A DNA stretch of 64,000 bases from Prevotella sp. (GCA_017538105.1 JAFYJN010000094.1:1-64000); one strand, 5' to 3'. Positions 42,163 to 51,731 are shown, numbered from the stretch's first letter. Numbers and translations: made by a program. The notes: generated by a model not told the origin, from the letters alone.

Positions 42163-43677
42163 TTATTGATGTTGTTCACGCAACAAGTCGTTAACCGTTT
42201 TCACCGGATTGAACGTGCCGAGGGGCACTTCAACGAAAATGGTACACCAGTCACTCATAGCACCATTCCATAGCCCCGGCAGCTCCAAAGCCTTCAGTTC
42301 CTTGCCATTCTTGCTCTTGTTGCTGATGAATCCTGTTGTCTTATCGACGAAATCGGGCAGGTTGAACGGTTTTCCCTCATAGTCCTTGACAGCACATACC
42401 AAGTCGACGGGGTTAAAGTGAGTTCCCTCGGTGAACATACGTTGGTACTCTTCGTTGCTTTTGTCAATCTGACTACTTTCAAGAATTTGCAAACTAATGC
42501 TTCCATCTTGATTGTAGGTAAGGAATGGGCCGCCTCCTGGTTCACCAACATTCTTGACTACTCCACATACACGCATGGGACGATTTAGTTTGCCACGTAA
42601 ATAGGTGGCCAAATCCTCTCGAGCCAAATCCTCGAGACCCTCTTTCTTGCAGTACAGGTCATCACTGACGAAATGGGCAATTTCTTTCAGTTGCTCATCA
42701 GTATACACACCATCTAAGATGCGGATGTAATCAAATGCTTTTTTCTGTACACTAACAAGAATACCTGCAATGAGTTGCTTATAGGTGACGGTTTCGTCCT
42801 TTAAACGGTCGGGCACAACGTTGTCAATATTCTTGATGAAAACCACATCGGCATCTATTTCGTTCAGATTCTCTATGAGTGCACCATGTCCACCTGGGCG
42901 GAATAATAGAGAACCGTCCTCGTTCCGGAATGGTGTGTTGTCGGGATTGGCAGCCACCGTGTCGGTGCTTGGCTTCTGTTCTGAGAATGATATGTTGTAC
43001 TTGATGCCAAATATATCAGAAAAAGCATTTACTTTTTGCTCCACACGCTGTTCGAAGAGCGCCATGTGTTCGTGGCTAACGGTGAAATGGACATTTGCTT
43101 CGCCATTGCTGGCAGCATATAGAGCGCCCTCCACCAAATGTTCTTCCATTGGAGTGCGCGCTTCATTTCCATATTTATGGAAAAGCAACAATCCTTTTGG
43201 CAACTGACCGTAGTTCAGACCACCGCCCTCCAACATGTTGCGTGCTATAGCTTTATAATTGCCTTCAGTTATCAGTTCATTTATTCCTTTTCCTTCATTG
43301 GCTTTGCATACATTGTCGAGGGCTTGGAAAAAGGCGAACTTTTCAATATTGTTAAAATATTTCTTTTCGAATTCGGTAGTGGGTACATCATATTCTGCAT
43401 TTACAAAAGCGAACATGTCTTTGAACATACGGCTTGCAGCTCCTGAGGCTGGAATAAATTTCACCACTTTTTTTCCTGATGCCTTGTAGTCATTCCATGC
43501 TTGGATATAATGGGAGCGTTCTTCGGCATTGGGTTTCATGATTCCATTGCCTACGGAAGCGGCAGCCTCTAATTTAAGGAAGGGAAAACCTGTCTCAAAT
43601 TCATTTAATTGTTCTTTGATTTGTTTTTCGGAAATACCCTTCGAGGCGATTTGTTGTAAGTCTTGTTGTGATAGCAT
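42163..43677 (-). CDS. DUF4301 protein, possible nucleotide-sugar transferase fold
   Basis: 504 residues, cytoplasmic (no signal peptide or membrane helix). I recognise the family as DUF4301, with no described function. Two stretches recall nucleotidyltransferases of the UDP-sugar pyrophosphorylase type. KVVKFIPASGAASRMFKDM resembles the N-terminal Gly-rich NTP loop (LAxGxGTRM), and FRPGGHGALIENLNEIDADV followed by VFIKNIDNVVP resembles the PGGHG/N-x-DN substrate block. Other conserved-looking parts are GLNYGQLPKGLLLFHKYGNEARTP, HFTVSHEHMALFE and VCGVVKNVGEPGGGPFLTYN. This is inference from motif shape. It is monocistronic and divergent from the RSH gene, with a clear TATCTTTG box upstream. 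Confidence 0.85.
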   Translation of the reverse strand: MLSQQDLQQIASKGISEKQIKEQLNEFETGFPFLKLEAAASVGNGIMKPNAEERSHYIQAWNDYKASGKKVVKFIPASGAASRMFKDMFAFVNAEYDVPTTEFEKKYFNNIEKFAFFQALDNVCKANEGKGINELITEGNYKAIARNMLEGGGLNYGQLPKGLLLFHKYGNEARTPMEEHLVEGALYAASNGEANVHFTVSHEHMALFEQRVEQKVNAFSDIFGIKYNISFSEQKPSTDTVAANPDNTPFRNEDGSLLFRPGGHGALIENLNEIDADVVFIKNIDNVVPDRLKDETVTYKQLIAGILVSVQKKAFDYIRILDGVYTDEQLKEIAHFVSDDLYCKKEGLEDLAREDLATYLRGKLNRPMRVCGVVKNVGEPGGGPFLTYNQDGSISLQILESSQIDKSNEEYQRMFTEGTHFNPVDLVCAVKDYEGKPFNLPDFVDKTTGFISNKSKNGKELKALELPGLWNGAMSDWCTIFVEVPLGTFNPVKTVNDLLREQHQ

Positions 43678-43719
43678 AGTTAACGATAGATATAGAATAT
43701 TGTTTGTTGTTATTTTCTA

Positions 43720-43727
43720 CAAAGATA
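43720..43727 (-). promoter_or_regulatory. -7 box of the DUF4301 gene
   Basis: Minus strand TATCTTTG, 42 bp before the ATG at 43677. A TTCG lies 18 bp upstream. Confidence 0.6.
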
Positions 43728-43770
43728 CTTCATTTTTTACAAAAGCGAACACATTTATTTGTTTTTTTTG

Positions 43771-43778
43771 TATTTTTG
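43771..43778 (+). promoter_or_regulatory. -7 box of the RSH gene
   Basis: TATTTTTG 32 bp before ATG 43811, with no convincing TTTG at 19-20 bp. Confidence 0.45.
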
Positions 43779-43810
43779 CCTTGTTTTATAAACGGATAGC
43801 CCATCTACTC

Positions 43811-46012
43811 ATGAATAGTCTTATATTCTCGCGTTCGGAAAAGGAGGAAATCGTTACTTTGCGTAAACATTTACGGAGTGCCATTGGTAATCTCCCTGTA
43901 GAGAAAGAAGTGGTGCATGTGCTTGACCATGCCTTGAAACAAGGATGGCTTGAACGCGATGCCTTTAGTCTTAACCCCATTGTCACAGCCATGCAAACGG
44001 CAGTGGTGGCTGTCGAAGAAACCAGTCTTCGTCAAGAGGGCGTCACTGCTATTTTGCTCAACGTAGGTATGGTTTCCAAACTATGGTCAGACCAAGAGAT
44101 AGAAAAACGTTTTGGCAAAGGCGTGGCTCGAATCCTCAAAGGATTGGAAAAAACGCGTCAATTAGACAAACGCAACACGGCGGCCGACACGGAGAATTTC
44201 CGAAATCTGCTACTCTCCTTCGCAGAAGACATGCGAGTGATTCTAATCATGATTGCTTCACAGGTTAATTTAATGCGCCAAATACGAGACACTGATGAGG
44301 AGGAAATGAAACTGAAAGTGTCTCAGGAAGCATCCTATCTATATGCGCCTTTGGCTCACAAACTGGGTCTCTATAAATTGAAGAGTGAGCTGGAAGACCT
44401 AAGCCTAAAATACCTCGAGCACGACGCTTATTACATGATCAAGGAGAAACTCAACGCCACCAAACGTTCCCGTGATGCGTATATCGCTCGTTTCATTGGC
44501 CCTATCGAGAAGAAACTCATGGAGGCGGGTTTGCGTTTCCATATGAAAGGGCGAACAAAGAGTATACATTCCATTTGGCAAAAGATGAAAAAGCAGAAGT
44601 GTGCTTTTGAGGGCATCTATGACTTGTTCGCTATTCGCATCATCTTAAATTCACCTATTGAGAAAGAGAAGATGCAATGTTGGCAAGTTTATTCCATTGT
44701 AACCGATATGTATACACCCAATCCACGACGTTTGCGCGATTGGCTGTCTGTACCGAAAGCCAATGGTTACGAGAGTCTTCACATCACCGTTTTGGGGCCT
44801 GAAAACAAATGGGTAGAGGTGCAAATACGCACCGAACGTATGGATGAGGTGGCTGAAAAAGGTTTGGCGGCCCATTGGCGCTATAAAGGTATCAAAGGAG
44901 AGGGCAATATCGATGAATGGCTGAATAATATTCGTGTGGCGTTGGAGGGTAACGATAGTCGACAGATGATTGACCAATTTAAGATGGACCTATATGAAGA
45001 CGAGGTATTCGTGTTCACGCCCAAGGGTGATTTGCTGCGTTTCCCCAAAGGAGCAACCATTCTCGACTTCGCTTATCGTATACATTCACGCGTGGGAAAT
45101 CAGTGTGTCGGCGGAAAGATAAACAACAAGATTGTGCCCGTGAGGGAACAGCTTCATAGCGGTGATTTGGTTGAGATCATGACATCTGCCAATCAGACGC
45201 CTAAACGGGAATGGGTAAACATCGTGAAGACTTCTAGGGCGAAGGCCAAGATTCGCTTGGCCTTGAAGGAAACCCAAGTGAAAGAAGGTCTTTATGCCAA
45301 AGAGATGCTGGAACGACGTCTTAAAAACCGAAAGGTGGAACTGGTGGAAGGCACCCTCTCCCATCTCATCAAGAAGTTGGGGTTCAAGGAAACTTCGGAT
45401 TTCTATCGTCAATTAGCAGAAGAGAAACTTGATGTGAATGAGGTGATAGAAAAATATATTGACATTCGCGCTACCGAGAAAAATGCGTCAATGGGTTTGG
45501 TGCCAGCCAGAAGCGCGGAAGATTTCTATTATTCCAATCCTAGCGAGGAACTAATTAAACAAAACGAAGATGTTTTGGTTATTGATCGTGACTTGAAAGG
45601 CCTGGATTATCAACTCGCTCGTTGCTGCCGTCCCATATTCGGTGACCCCATTTTCGGCTTTGTTGGCGTGAATGGAGGTATAAAGATTCACCGGGTTGAT
45701 TGTCCCAATGCACCTGAATTACGAAGGCGCTTTGGATATCGCATCGTGAAAGCAAAGTGGAGCGGAAAAGGGTCTTCACAATACTCCATAACTTTAAGAG
45801 TGGTGGGTAATGACGATATCGGTATTGTTAACAATATCACCAACATTATCTCCAAAGAAGAAAAGATTGTGATGCGTTCTATCAATATCGACAGTCACGA
45901 CGGATTGTTTGGTGGAATCCTTACTGTGCTATTGGATGACACTTCGAAACTGGAAGCTCTCATCAAAAAACTGCGTACCGTGAAAGGGGTGAAGAATGTG
46001 GAACGGTTATAA
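43811..46012 (+). CDS. relA: RelA-type RSH (p)ppGpp synthetase with inactive hydrolase domain
   Basis: 733 residues from ATG 43811 (MNSLIFSRSEKEEIVTL). The N-terminal pseudo-hydrolase (about 40-190) has lost its metal and catalytic residues: the HD of ALLHDVVEDT is ILLNVGMVSK (L83-N84), and KLADRLHNMR is MIASQVNLMR. The synthetase domain, about 230-360, is intact, with GRTKSIHSIWQKMKKQ, FEGIYDLFAIRIIL, RLRDWLSVPKANGYESLHITV and EVQIRTERMDEVAEKGLAAHWRYK. TGS (about 395-460), a helical/zinc-finger region with ARCCRPIFGDPIFGF, and a C-terminal ACT domain (YSITLRVVGNDDIGIV) follow. It makes the starvation alarmone on ribosomes. The synthetase loop reads RLRD, closer to the RxKD of bifunctional Rel than to RelA's ExDD. 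Confidence 0.93.
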   Translation: MNSLIFSRSEKEEIVTLRKHLRSAIGNLPVEKEVVHVLDHALKQGWLERDAFSLNPIVTAMQTAVVAVEETSLRQEGVTAILLNVGMVSKLWSDQEIEKRFGKGVARILKGLEKTRQLDKRNTAADTENFRNLLLSFAEDMRVILIMIASQVNLMRQIRDTDEEEMKLKVSQEASYLYAPLAHKLGLYKLKSELEDLSLKYLEHDAYYMIKEKLNATKRSRDAYIARFIGPIEKKLMEAGLRFHMKGRTKSIHSIWQKMKKQKCAFEGIYDLFAIRIILNSPIEKEKMQCWQVYSIVTDMYTPNPRRLRDWLSVPKANGYESLHITVLGPENKWVEVQIRTERMDEVAEKGLAAHWRYKGIKGEGNIDEWLNNIRVALEGNDSRQMIDQFKMDLYEDEVFVFTPKGDLLRFPKGATILDFAYRIHSRVGNQCVGGKINNKIVPVREQLHSGDLVEIMTSANQTPKREWVNIVKTSRAKAKIRLALKETQVKEGLYAKEMLERRLKNRKVELVEGTLSHLIKKLGFKETSDFYRQLAEEKLDVNEVIEKYIDIRATEKNASMGLVPARSAEDFYYSNPSEELIKQNEDVLVIDRDLKGLDYQLARCCRPIFGDPIFGFVGVNGGIKIHRVDCPNAPELRRRFGYRIVKAKWSGKGSSQYSITLRVVGNDDIGIVNNITNIISKEEKIVMRSINIDSHDGLFGGILTVLLDDTSKLEALIKKLRTVKGVKNVERL

Positions 46013-46642
46013 CTCTACTCCAAATGTTCTGTCAATACACTTCACGCCTTTCTCTGTGCAAAGACCACGTACAAATACAATGGTGATGGTGCGGTGTATC
46101 TCATTAAGGGGATAACGGTTATACATCTCACTCTTCAAAACATGTTCTACACACGAATTGTTGATTTCCATAACTATGTTGAAATTGATATCGGCACGAA
46201 AATACCCTTCATTCACTCCCTTCTTGAAAAAACCGAGGGAACGGGCCTGTTGTTCCTTACGAGTCTTTTCCAAATAATCCATAACCATAGGATACTTATC
46301 CAATTCCGTAAAAAAGTTGGAATGGATATGGTTCACTTCTTCAATCTTGTTGGTTAGTATCTCGATGAAGATATCCATAGTGTTGGCGCCATGAGCCACC
46401 AATTCTTCAAATTGATGGGACAGCCGTTCACGACGTGTCTTGATACAGGCTAGCAACAGCTCTTGCTTGTTGTGGTATAGTTCGTATAGAGTACGCTTTG
46501 ATATGCTTAATTGATGTGCGATATCGTCCATCTTGACAGATTTGATGCCTTGGCGATAAAAACAGGCCATGGCAGTATTGAGAATTTTCTCTTTTAACGA
46601 AACGCGGTATAAAGTGGAGAAATTTTTTGTATTAGTTTTCAT
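46007..46642 (-). CDS. TetR-family transcriptional regulator
   Basis: 211 residues. The N-terminal HTH (about 15-65) reads LKEKILNTAMACFYRQGIKS, VKMDDIAHQLSISKRTLYELYHNKQELL, a typical TetR_N. The ligand-binding half is helical (IDIFIEILTNKIEEVNHIHSNF-like; RKEQQARSLGFFKKGVNEGYFRADINF) and ends with IVFVRGLCTEKG. It resembles the TetR proteins that often control envelope or efflux genes, but no efflux genes are nearby and the target is unknown. Its last Leu codon and stop overlap those of the RSH gene in one TTATAA palindrome. TATTTTTG at 46679-46672 is its likely -7 box. Confidence 0.9.
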   Translation of the reverse strand: MKTNTKNFSTLYRVSLKEKILNTAMACFYRQGIKSVKMDDIAHQLSISKRTLYELYHNKQELLLACIKTRRERLSHQFEELVAHGANTMDIFIEILTNKIEEVNHIHSNFFTELDKYPMVMDYLEKTRKEQQARSLGFFKKGVNEGYFRADINFNIVMEINNSCVEHVLKSEMYNRYPLNEIHRTITIVFVRGLCTEKGVKCIDRTFGVEL

Positions 46643-46671
46643 AATTGTTTGTTTCTGTTCGCAAAAATACG

Positions 46672-46679
46672 CTTTTTTT
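46672..46679 (-). promoter_or_regulatory. -7 box of the TetR gene
   Basis: Minus strand TATTTTTG, 30 bp before the ATG at 46642. Confidence 0.45.
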
Positions 46680-46711
46680 TTGAAAATAGCATTATTTATG
46701 GGTGTTTTTAG

Positions 46712-46719
46712 TAAATTTG
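46712..46719 (+). promoter_or_regulatory. -7 box of the malic enzyme gene
   Basis: TAAATTTG, 43 bp before ATG 46763; no good -33 element visible. Confidence 0.45.
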
Positions 46720-46762
46720 CAAATTCAATGACAAAACAACAGAATAATTATATTAATACACG

Positions 46763-49054
46763 ATGGTAAAAATTACACAAGAGGCCGCCTTGACATATCA
46801 CCAGAGTGGCCGTCCCGGAAAAATTGAGGTAAAGCCTACCAAGCCTTATCGCACCCAAACAGACTTGTCTTTGGCTTATTCGCCAGGTGTGGCATTCCCT
46901 TGCTTGGAAATTCAGGAAGACCCTGACAGAGTATATCAATATACAGACAAAGGAAATCTTGTGGCCGTTATTTCCAATGGGACTGCAGTGCTTGGACTTG
47001 GCGATATAGGAGCGATGAGCGGCAAGCCAGTGATGGAAGGAAAAGGATTGTTGTTTAAGATATATGGAGGTATTGATGTCTTCGACATTGAGGTGGCTGA
47101 GAAAGACCCTGAAAAATTCTGCGAGGCCGTGGAACGTATTGCTCCCACTTTCGGCGGTATTAACTTGGAAGACATCAAAGCTCCAGAGTGTTTTTACATT
47201 GAAGAAAGGTTGAAGAAAACACTCGATATACCTGTTATGCATGACGATCAACATGGCACTGCCATCATCTCTGCGGCGGGATTGAAAAATGCCTTGGAAG
47301 TGGCAGGCAAGAACATTAAGGATGTGAAAATCGTGGTCAACGGTGCTGGCGCCGCCGCCATATCCTGCACAAAACTATATATGGCCATAGGTGCCAAGAA
47401 GGAAAACATCCTCATGCTCGACTCTAAAGGTGTCATCAGTAAGGAAAGGAAGGATTTGAATGAACAGAAGAAATTCTTTGCCACCGACCGTACCGACGTG
47501 CATACTTTGGAAGAGGCAATGAAGGGAGCCGATGTGTTTGTGGGTTTATCAAAAGGAAATATCCTTTCCCAAGATATGGTACGTTCCATGGCCGCCAGCC
47601 CCATTGTTTTTGCCTTGGCCAACCCTGAGCCTGAGATATCCTATGAAGACGCCATGGCATCCAGACTTGATGTGTTGATGGCCACGGGACGCTCTGACTA
47701 TCCCAACCAAATCAACAATGTCATCGGGTTCCCATACATCTTCCGTGGAGCGCTTGATGTGCATGCACGAGCCATCAATGAAGAGATGAAACTGGCTGCT
47801 GTATATGCTATTGCCGACTTGGCGAAACAACCTGTACCCGATGTGGTGAACGATGTCTATCATGTCAATAACTTGACCTTCGGTCCTTCCTATTTCATTC
47901 CCAAACCAGTTGATCCCCGTCTTATTACCGAGGTGTCGGCTGCTGTTGCAAAAGCGGCCATTCAAAGTGGTGTGGCAAGAACGCCCATTGACGACTGGGA
48001 TGAGTATAAAAATCGCTTACGCGAAATGCTTGGACAGGAAACCAAACTTACTCAGAAGCTTTACGACACTGCTCGTCATCACCCTCAACGAGTGGTCTTT
48101 GCAGAGGGCATTCATCCCACCATGCTCCGTGCCGCCGTGCAGGCTAAAGCTGAAGGTATCTGCTATCCTATCTTGCTGGGCAATGATGAACGTATCACTA
48201 AACTGGCACATGAACTGGAACTCAGCCTTGATGGCATAGAGATTGTCAATCTCCGTCATGACAGAGAGGCAGAACGTCGTGAGCGTTACGCACGCATTCT
48301 GACACAAAAGCGGCAACGCGATGGCTATACTTTTGAAGAGGCCAACGACAAAATGTTCGAACGCAACTACTTTGGCATGATGATGGTGGAAACTGGTGAG
48401 GCCGATGCCTTTATTACAGGTCTTTATACCAAGTATTCCAACACCATCAAAGTGGCAAAGGAAGTTATAGGAATTCAACCTGAGTATAAACATTTCGGCA
48501 CTATGCATATCATCAACTCCCCGAGAGGAGCGCTGTACATAGCCGACACCCTTATCAACAACAATCCCAATACCGAAGAATTGGTTGATTTGGCACGGTT
48601 GAGCACCAAGGCTGTACGTTTTTTCAATGAAAAACCACATATTGCCATGGTGAGCCACTCCAATTTCGGCTCTGACACATCGGAAGGCTCACGCAAAGTG
48701 AGAAACGCTGTGGCAACGTTACAGGAGATGTTTCCTGATCTTGCTATCGACGGTGAGATACAGATTGGTTTCGCACTCGACAAAGAACAGAGAGACAAGC
48801 TATTCCCCTTTACCAGGTTGAAAGGTCTTGACGTAAACACGCTCATCTTCCCTAACCTCACCAGTGCACGCTCATCTTACAAAATGTTGCAGGCTATGAA
48901 TACGGATGTGGAAATCATAGGGCCGATACAGATGGGACTGAACAAACCCATTCATTTCACCGACTTCGGTAGTTCCGTACGCGACGTTGTGAATATCATT
49001 GCCGTGGCAGTTATTGATGCATATGTGGAGAAAATCAAGCACAACATCTGGTAA
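46763..49054 (+). CDS. maeB: NADP-dependent malic enzyme with C-terminal phosphotransacetylase-like domain
   Basis: 763 residues. Oxidative decarboxylation of malate to pyruvate, supplying NADPH. The malic domain (about 1-420) has TDLSLAYSPGVAFPCLEI, VISNGTAVLGLGDIGAMSGKPVMEGK, the metal-binding GINLEDIKAPECF, DDQHGTAIISAAGL and the Rossmann VVNGAGAAAISC. Then comes a PTA-like domain (about 430-763) with VFAEGIHPTMLRAAVQA, DAFITGLYTKYSNTIKVAKEVIG, HSNFGSDTSEGSRKVRNA and IFPNLTSARSSYKMLQ. In MaeB proteins this domain binds acetyl-CoA as an allosteric inhibitor and is not usually catalytic. Full length; single gene followed by a terminator. Confidence 0.95.
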   Translation: MVKITQEAALTYHQSGRPGKIEVKPTKPYRTQTDLSLAYSPGVAFPCLEIQEDPDRVYQYTDKGNLVAVISNGTAVLGLGDIGAMSGKPVMEGKGLLFKIYGGIDVFDIEVAEKDPEKFCEAVERIAPTFGGINLEDIKAPECFYIEERLKKTLDIPVMHDDQHGTAIISAAGLKNALEVAGKNIKDVKIVVNGAGAAAISCTKLYMAIGAKKENILMLDSKGVISKERKDLNEQKKFFATDRTDVHTLEEAMKGADVFVGLSKGNILSQDMVRSMAASPIVFALANPEPEISYEDAMASRLDVLMATGRSDYPNQINNVIGFPYIFRGALDVHARAINEEMKLAAVYAIADLAKQPVPDVVNDVYHVNNLTFGPSYFIPKPVDPRLITEVSAAVAKAAIQSGVARTPIDDWDEYKNRLREMLGQETKLTQKLYDTARHHPQRVVFAEGIHPTMLRAAVQAKAEGICYPILLGNDERITKLAHELELSLDGIEIVNLRHDREAERRERYARILTQKRQRDGYTFEEANDKMFERNYFGMMMVETGEADAFITGLYTKYSNTIKVAKEVIGIQPEYKHFGTMHIINSPRGALYIADTLINNNPNTEELVDLARLSTKAVRFFNEKPHIAMVSHSNFGSDTSEGSRKVRNAVATLQEMFPDLAIDGEIQIGFALDKEQRDKLFPFTRLKGLDVNTLIFPNLTSARSSYKMLQAMNTDVEIIGPIQMGLNKPIHFTDFGSSVRDVVNIIAVAVIDAYVEKIKHNIW

Positions 49055-49110
49055 CATGGATGAATGATGTTCATATTATGAAGTGTTTGGTTTGAAGATA
49101 ATGAACGAAA

Positions 49111-49144
49111 TGAAAAGGGCCGCAAAATAAGCGGCCCTCTTCAT
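49111..49144 (+). terminator. Terminator of maeB
   Basis: AGGGCCGC pairs with GCGGCCCT around AAAATAA, extended by TGAA/TTCA past one mismatch, then a TTTT run. 57 bp after the maeB stop; the nqr operon ends on the other side. Confidence 0.85.
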
Positions 49145-49186
49145 TTTGCAGGGTAATATCTAACCTCTCACTTATTACCCCTTGTC

Positions 49187-50455
49187 TTATCCGAAGTTAT
49201 CGAACATGATGCTCTCCGGGTCAACGCCCAATGAGTCGAGCATTCCTTGCACAGCTTTTGACATGGGGCCGGGACCACACATGTAGTACTCAATATCTTC
49301 AGGAGCCTCATGGTCTTTGAGATAAGTTTCATACATGACCTGATGTACAAATCCGGCTGTGTATTTTACACCAGCTTCATCTGCTGCAGGATCAGGACGG
49401 TCAAGTGCCAGATGGAAATGGAAATTGGGGAATTCCTTTTCCAATTCCAGGAAGTCTTCCACGAAGAATGCCTCTACCAAAGCACGTGCGCCATAGAAGA
49501 AATGCATCTCACGGTCACGTGTGTTAAGCGTCTTGGTCATGTGCATGATTTGTGCGCGCAATGGAGCCATACCGGCACCTCCGCCCACCCATATCATCTC
49601 TTTCTTTGAATCGAAGATGGGATGGAAGTCTCCATAAGGACCACTCATGATTACCTTGTCGCCAGGTTTGCGGGAGAAGATATAGGATGAAGCTATACCC
49701 GTGGGTACATCCTGGAAGCCCACTTCCGGTTTTGGCTTGAACGGAGTCGTTGCGATGCGCACCGTCAATGTGATACGGTCACCCTCTGCGGGATAGTTTG
49801 CCATTGAATACGCACGGATTGTATCTTCAGGATTGTGCGCCTTGAGCGAGAAAATATTGAATCGCTCCCACGATGGCAGATATTCAGGACCAATATCGTC
49901 CTTGTCAAAATCTTTGTCGTAATCGATGCAATCGTAAGCGGGAATCTTTATCTGTGCATAGGAGCCAGGTACGAAGTCCATGTGTTCGCCCGGAGGTAAT
50001 GCCACGATAAATTCTTTGATAAAACTGGAAACGTTCTTGTTGGAAATCACCGTACATTCCCATTCCTTGACACCCATCACACTCTCGGGCACCTTGATTT
50101 TCAAATCACCCTTCACCTTGCATTGACATCCCAGGCGCCAATGTTCTTTTATCTGCTTGCGAGTGAAATGGGGCCGCTCAGAATCAAGAATCTCTCCCCC
50201 ACCCTCAAGCACCTGCACTTTGCATTGGCCACATGAAGCCTTACCGCCACATGCTGAAGGAAGGAAAATGCCGTTCTCGTTAAGCGTTGTCATAAGACTA
50301 CTTCCTTGAGCAACGGAAATCGTCTTGTCACCATTGATGAGGATATTTACATTGCCACTGGGTGACAAGTATTTCTTAGCCACCAGCAAGATAATGACCA
50401 ATAAGAGGATAATGGTCAAAAATACTGCGATGCTTGTTATGATAAATTGTAACAT
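49187..50455 (-). CDS. nqrF: Na+-translocating NADH:quinone reductase subunit F
   Basis: 422 residues. The NADH-oxidising subunit. An N-terminal membrane anchor (FIITSIAVFLTIILLLVIILLVA) leads to a 2Fe-2S ferredoxin domain with ACGGKASCGQCKVQVLEGG and the fourth Cys in WRLGCQCKV. The FAD domain has RAYSMANYPAEG (RxYS) and the NAD-binding domain WVGGGAGMAPLRAQI, FFYGARALVEAFFVEDF and the terminal YYMCGPGPMSKAV, ending MFDNFG. All cofactor motifs are intact. Last gene of nqrABCDEF, 14 bp after nqrE. Confidence 0.97.
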   Translation of the reverse strand: MLQFIITSIAVFLTIILLLVIILLVAKKYLSPSGNVNILINGDKTISVAQGSSLMTTLNENGIFLPSACGGKASCGQCKVQVLEGGGEILDSERPHFTRKQIKEHWRLGCQCKVKGDLKIKVPESVMGVKEWECTVISNKNVSSFIKEFIVALPPGEHMDFVPGSYAQIKIPAYDCIDYDKDFDKDDIGPEYLPSWERFNIFSLKAHNPEDTIRAYSMANYPAEGDRITLTVRIATTPFKPKPEVGFQDVPTGIASSYIFSRKPGDKVIMSGPYGDFHPIFDSKKEMIWVGGGAGMAPLRAQIMHMTKTLNTRDREMHFFYGARALVEAFFVEDFLELEKEFPNFHFHLALDRPDPAADEAGVKYTAGFVHQVMYETYLKDHEAPEDIEYYMCGPGPMSKAVQGMLDSLGVDPESIMFDNFG

Positions 50456-50469
50456 AGTAACTGCTCCTT

Positions 50470-51096
50470 TTATATTTTAAGACCGGAAAAACACATCATG
50501 GCCATAGCCATGAGGCCTACTGTTATGAAAGTGATACCAAGACCTTTTAATGGTTCCGGCACATCGCTATATTGCATTTTCTCGCGAATGGCACCCATCG
50601 ACACGATGGCAAGGGTCCAACCAATACCGCTACCCAACGCATAGACAATAGCATCCAGCAGGCTGCCGATATATTGTGAACTAGCAGGGTCAAGGTTGAT
50701 ACGCTGCTGCATGAACAGCGATGCACCCATGATGGCGCAGTTCACGGCAATCAGCGGGAGAAAGATACCCAGAGCAGCGTAGAGCGACGGAGAGTATTTC
50801 TCGACGGTCATCTCCACTAATTGTACCATGCCGGCGATTACAGCAATGAAAAGGATGAAACTCAAGTATGAAAGGTCTACGCCCTCAATAAGGCAATCAG
50901 GACCTAAAACCTTGGTCTGAAGCAAATAGTCGACGGGAACCGTGACCAATAACACAAATGTAACGGCCAGTCCAAGTCCCAAGGATGTCTTTACGCTCTT
51001 CGATACGGCAAGGTAGGAACACATGCCGAGAAAGAACGCAAATATCATGTTGTCGACGAATATCGACCGGAAAAACAAACTAATCAGATGGTCCAT
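50470..51096 (-). CDS. nqrE: Na+-NQR subunit E
   Basis: 208 residues, six membrane helices. Hydrophobic subunit that with NqrD holds an iron centre in the membrane. The N-terminus [30 protein letters not shown] carries the conserved Cys of the half-repeat (GMCSYLAVS). The second repeat has [18 protein letters not shown] with its Cys (NCAIMG). [21 protein letters not shown] matches the family end. It starts 2 bp after nqrD. Confidence 0.97.
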   Translation of the reverse strand: MDHLISLFFRSIFVDNMIFAFFLGMCSYLAVSKSVKTSLGLGLAVTFVLLVTVPVDYLLQTKVLGPDCLIEGVDLSYLSFILFIAVIAGMVQLVEMTVEKYSPSLYAALGIFLPLIAVNCAIMGASLFMQQRINLDPASSQYIGSLLDAIVYALGSGIGWTLAIVSMGAIREKMQYSDVPEPLKGLGITFITVGLMAMAMMCFSGLKI

Positions 51097-51098
51097 AA

Positions 51099-51731
51099 TT
51101 ACTTCTCCTTATAAAAATAAGCCCTGTGAATCCAAATAACGCAACCCAACAGGATGAGTGCCATGGCAGGCATGGTCATCATACCGTTGTTCATATAGCC
51201 ACAACCATAGAAACTCTGTGGGATAATGGTCAGTCCAAGCAATGTGCCACGACCGAGCAATTCACGAACCGCGGCCACAACAATGAGCACCATAGCATAA
51301 CCCAGTCCGTTACCTATTCCATCGAGAAAACTCGGCCAAGGTTTGTTCATCATGGCAAAAGCCTCTAAACGGCCCATGAGAATACAATTGGTAATAATCA
51401 AACCCACATATACGGAAAGCTGCACACTTACATCGTAGGCAAATGCCTTGAGTATTTGGCTAACGATGGTCACCAAGGCGGCTACGACCACCAACTGCAC
51501 AATGATACGAATGCGGTTGGGTATTGTGTTTCGCAAGATAGAGATAATGACATTGGCGAAAGCCGTAATAATCGTTACGGCCAAGCCCATGACAATGGCG
51601 GGCTTGAGTTGGGAAGTGACGGCTAAGGCCGAACAAATACCCAACACCTGCACAAGGATAGGATGGTCGAGGTTTAGCGGATTGCCTAACGCCTCTTTAT
51701 TTTGTTTTGAAAACAATTTGCTCATATTCAA
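51099..51731 (-). CDS. nqrD: Na+-NQR subunit D
   Basis: 210 residues, six helices, homologous to NqrE in inverted topology. [33 protein letters not shown] includes the conserved Cys ([10 protein letters not shown]). [20 protein letters not shown] has the second conserved Cys (NCILMGR), and [30 protein letters not shown] is the family signature. It lies 6 bp after nqrC. Confidence 0.97.
   Translation of the reverse strand: MNMSKLFSKQNKEALGNPLNLDHPILVQVLGICSALAVTSQLKPAIVMGLAVTIITAFANVIISILRNTIPNRIRIIVQLVVVAALVTIVSQILKAFAYDVSVQLSVYVGLIITNCILMGRLEAFAMMNKPWPSFLDGIGNGLGYAMVLIVVAAVRELLGRGTLLGLTIIPQSFYGCGYMNNGMMTMPAMALILLGCVIWIHRAYFYKEK

Noticed and set aside
48017-48658. 213-codon open frame on the minus strand inside maeB
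   Set aside because: Antisense shadow of the conserved PTA-like domain; no recognisable motif, and the plus-strand frame is fully explained.
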